From Polyangiaceae bacterium (lineage in GTDB: Bacteria; Myxococcota_A; Polyangia; Polyangiales; Polyangiaceae): DNA of 64,000 nt. The position numbers were made by a program, and so were the translations under genes. Below the pieces are notes generated by a model. That model ran no database searches, was not told where the DNA came from, and was given only the letters and a program-made list of their open reading frames with translations. This document shows positions 61,883 to 64,000 of this stretch, one piece after another; the first letter of the stretch is position 1, and every line of letters begins with the position of its first letter. Location of the stretch: assembly GCA_025937835.1 (NCBI GenBank), contig JAICQO010000009.1:57029-121028 (forward strand), in the 5' to 3' direction.

Positions 61883-63699
61883 ATGCTCACGCAACTGCTT
61901 GCGCCAGCGCATTCTCAGAGCTCGCTCGCTGGTCGCGTCCGACGACGACCCGAGCGTCCGCGCGCATCCGGCTGTTCCGTAGAAAGACTGCAGGCGCTCG
62001 ACGCAGAGCTCGCGCGTCGCGCTGGCGAGGCCGGGCGATTGCGGTTCGAGATGGGCCGCGGTCTCCACTTGCTCGAGCGCAGCGGCGGGCATCACGCGCT
62101 CGGTTTCTCGTCGATCGAGGCGTACGCGCTCGAACGCTGCGAGCGCTCGGCGAGCTGGACGCAGAAGGCGCGTAGCTTGGCGAGGCGGCTCGACAAGCTG
62201 CCGCTTCTGGCGGACGCGCTGATTTCTGGCTCCCTCAGCTGGAGCATGGCGGCGGTACTCGCGACGGTCGCGTCTCCGGACGACGCAGATTTCTGGCTCG
62301 GCGAAGCGTCACGTCGGACCGTGCGCGAGATGAAGGCGCTCGTGCTCGAGAAGCGGGGGGGACCGAAGACGGTGAACCGCCCGAAGCCGAAGCCGAGCTG
62401 CGCACCCTCACGCTCACCGTGCCCCGCGAGGACGCCTGGTGTTTCGAGCAAGCGAAATTACTGGGGCGGCACCTGGGGGAGCGTACGAACGCCGACTTCG
62501 TGCTCGGCTTGGTCGCCGAGTCGACCAGCACCTTGTGCAGCGAGCTGCCCCGCACCGCGATTGAGCTGCCCGACAACGAGGCCATGAGCCCGCAGCGCGC
62601 CTGGGAGCGCGAGCTCGCGCGCATGCGGGCCGAAGCAGAAGTGCGCTGCGAATCCCACTTCCGTCGCGGCCCGGAACCACGTCCGCACGTGGAGCCGTTG
62701 CTCTGGCCCGAGCAGCCGGAGGCCGTGGATCGGCAGCTGCGGGAGCTTTCGCGCGAATTGGTGGGGCGCGAGGTCGATTTTGGGCGCGCGCTCGAGGCCT
62801 TCTTTTCAGCCGACGGCTGGCGGCGGTTGGGTTACGCGACCGCGGCGCAATACGCTCGCGAGCGCCTCGGCACGAGCCTCTCGTCCGTCAAGGCCAAGCG
62901 ACGGCTCGTGAAGCGCCTCGGTCAGCTCAGATTTCTGGCCGACGCCGTAGATCGCGGCGAGCTCGGATACGAAGCGGCGCGCCTCGTGGCAGAGGTCGCG
63001 ACCGGCGCCACCGTCGAAGCCTGGGTGACGCGCGCCACCGAGCGCACGCTGCGCCATCTGCGCGAGGAGATCGACTCGGCCGAGCTGCTGGCAAGATGGT
63101 CCGAGAGCACGGCCGTGCTCCCGCCGAGCGAGGCCGACGTGCGCCGGGTGCAGGACCTGGAACGCGACGTCCTCACGGGCCAGATGTCTGCGCCCTCGCC
63201 GCCGCCGCCATCCGCAAGCGTGTCCCCAGCGAAGGTAACCCTGCACCTCCGCGTGAACGCGAGCACGGCGCGGGATTTCCGGCATTGGGAGGCCATTTAT
63301 CTGCGTCATCGCGGCGCGCCCCTGCGCGGCACGACGTTCCTACGCTTCGCCTGCGAGCTGTTCATCGACACCTGGCTTCCGCGCCCGCCCGAAGTCGAGT
63401 ACTCGCACATTTACCAGCGCGATCTTCATCGCTGTCAGAGCCCGTGTTGCGGCCGGCGCGATGTCACGCCGCATCACCTCCGGTTCCGCTCCCACGGCGG
63501 CGACGACTCCGAGGAAAACCTGACCAGCCTCTGTACGTGGTGTCACCTCGAGGGCATTCATGGAGGCCAGATCTCTGCAGCGCCCCCAGCATCCAACATC
63601 CGCTGGAGCTTTGGCCGCTCCGCGCACACCGTGGTCGAGGGTCGGCGGCGAGTGCGAACCAGCGCGCCGTGTCCGACGCTGGACGCTGCGCGTACCTGA
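61883..63699 (+). pseudogene. HNH endonuclease with DUF222-like repeats, frameshifted
   Basis: The first frame (from ATG 61883) carries a helical region (AYALERCERSASWTQKARSL) up to the segment LVLEKRGG. The reading then shifts by -1 within a run of seven G at 62355-62361, and the second frame continues (ELRTLTLTVPREDAWCFEQA) to a C-terminal HNH motif (HRCQSPCCGRRDVTPHHLRF, then NLTSLCTWCHLEG). The helical part occurs twice (second copy AAQYARERLGTSLSSVKAKR), so the protein has two DUF222-like repeats before the HNH domain. Eight G would restore one frame. It may be a pseudogene, a sequencing homopolymer error, or a programmed -1 shift. Confidence 0.8.
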
Positions 63700-63819
63700 G
63701 CGACGCGGCCCGCGCCAGCGCGGAGACGACATGTCGTTTTCCATGCCTCGGGCCGGAGGTTCATTTCGCCGCGCTAGCGCCTCTCGAAACGGGGACCCGC
63801 CAAAACGGAGTTCGAAAAA

Positions 63820-63849
63820 GGTGGAGGCGCCGGGAGTTGAACCCCGGGG
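63820..63849 (-). other. tRNA/tmRNA-like 3' end fragment (T-arm and acceptor)
   Basis: On the minus strand the sequence reads CCCCGGGGTTCAACTCCC, then GGCGCCTCCACC. This has a T-loop TTCAACT, a stem nearly matching CCGGG/CCCGG with one extra G, the acceptor strand CGCCTCC and ACC. No 5' half is found within the next 150 bases, where a protein frame lies instead. It looks like the scar of an integration at the 3' end of a tmRNA or tRNA gene. Chance is possible. Confidence 0.4.
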
Positions 63850-63867
63850 TGGTGACCCAACGCACGC

Positions 63868-63999
63868 TCACCGCACTTCGACCGGGATCTCCGAAGTTAC
63901 CGGCGCGGGAGCTCGTGACGGCTTTGGCACCTTGGTCGCAACCGAATACGCCACCCCCGCTCCGAACAGCGTGATCGCGATCGCGACGGCGATCGGCAC
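63868..63999 (-). CDS. Partial membrane protein at the window edge
   Basis: The minus frame reads VPIAVAIAITLFGAGVAYS, then a basic/Pro-rich segment ending EIPVEVR before TGA at 63868. One membrane segment is visible. A GTG lies at 63999 at the very edge, so the start is either there or beyond the window. No family recognised. A short gene such as a small envelope protein is possible. Confidence 0.45.
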   Translation of the reverse strand: MPIAVAIAITLFGAGVAYSVATKVPKPSRAPAPVTSEIPVEVR

Positions 64000-64000
64000 G

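Overview
The window is high-GC DNA (about 70% by eye) packed with Hanks-type Ser/Thr kinases, some fused to AAA ATPase, TPR, GAF and PP2C domains. It also holds Gly/Ser-rich linker lipoproteins, PEGA and DUF2914 proteins, DUF4388/roadblock proteins and sigma-54-type activators. This mix suggests a myxobacterium (Myxococcota, most like Polyangiales). That assignment is inferred from family content; there is no rRNA in the window.

Layout. 1-7.0 kb: a plus-strand run joining two helical/beta proteins of unknown function, a phytoene-desaturase-like flavoprotein, an all-trans polyprenyl synthase, a saccharopine-dehydrogenase-like protein and an acetoacetate-decarboxylase-fold protein, probably an isoprenoid/lipid operon. 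7.0-15.9 kb: a minus-strand signalling run (kinase-AAA-TPR giant, GAF/AAA+ activator, LuxR regulator, GNAT, PEGA kinase). 16-21 kb: a decayed IS1182-like transposase followed by small metabolic and envelope genes. 21.8-30.8 kb: a kinase with a TPR/PEGA partner, three lipoproteins with low-complexity linkers, a palindromic mobile element and a periplasmic-binding-protein-like sensor. 31-35.6 kb: a methyltransferase/PD-(D/E)XK nuclease pair, a phosphoesterase and msrB. 35.6-46.7 kb: a partner-switching and phosphatase block (STAS, receiver-SpoIIE, roadblock, RsbW-like, STAS, giant kinase-AAA-GAF-SpoIIE, HDOD). 46.9-50.6 kb: aat, then cysD and cysNC. 50.6-59.2 kb: a minus-strand nitrate-type ABC transporter unit with an outer-membrane protein, two HemD-like paralogues and a sigma-54 activator. 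59.4-64 kb: a ClC channel, an IS481 remnant, a frameshifted HNH endonuclease gene, a tRNA/tmRNA-like 3' end and the edge of a membrane-protein gene.

Most notable observations. (1) A short mobile element with terminal inverted repeats and a 10-bp flanking duplication lies at 28.3 kb. Its right half also occurs at 1.17 kb, flanked by an exact 40-bp duplication that knocks the original start codon of the flavoprotein gene out of frame. (2) A near-perfect sigma-54 promoter lies between the two hemD-like genes, next to a GAF/sigma-54 activator gene, suggesting nitrogen control of the nitrate-uptake unit. (3) A nested AT-rich dyad sits just before cysD. (4) A minimal restriction-modification-like gene pair is present. 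(5) One AAA+ activator has lost the GAFTGA loop. (6) A cysteine-rich lipoprotein carries four tandem four-Cys repeats. No CRISPR array, rRNA operon or complete tRNA was found.
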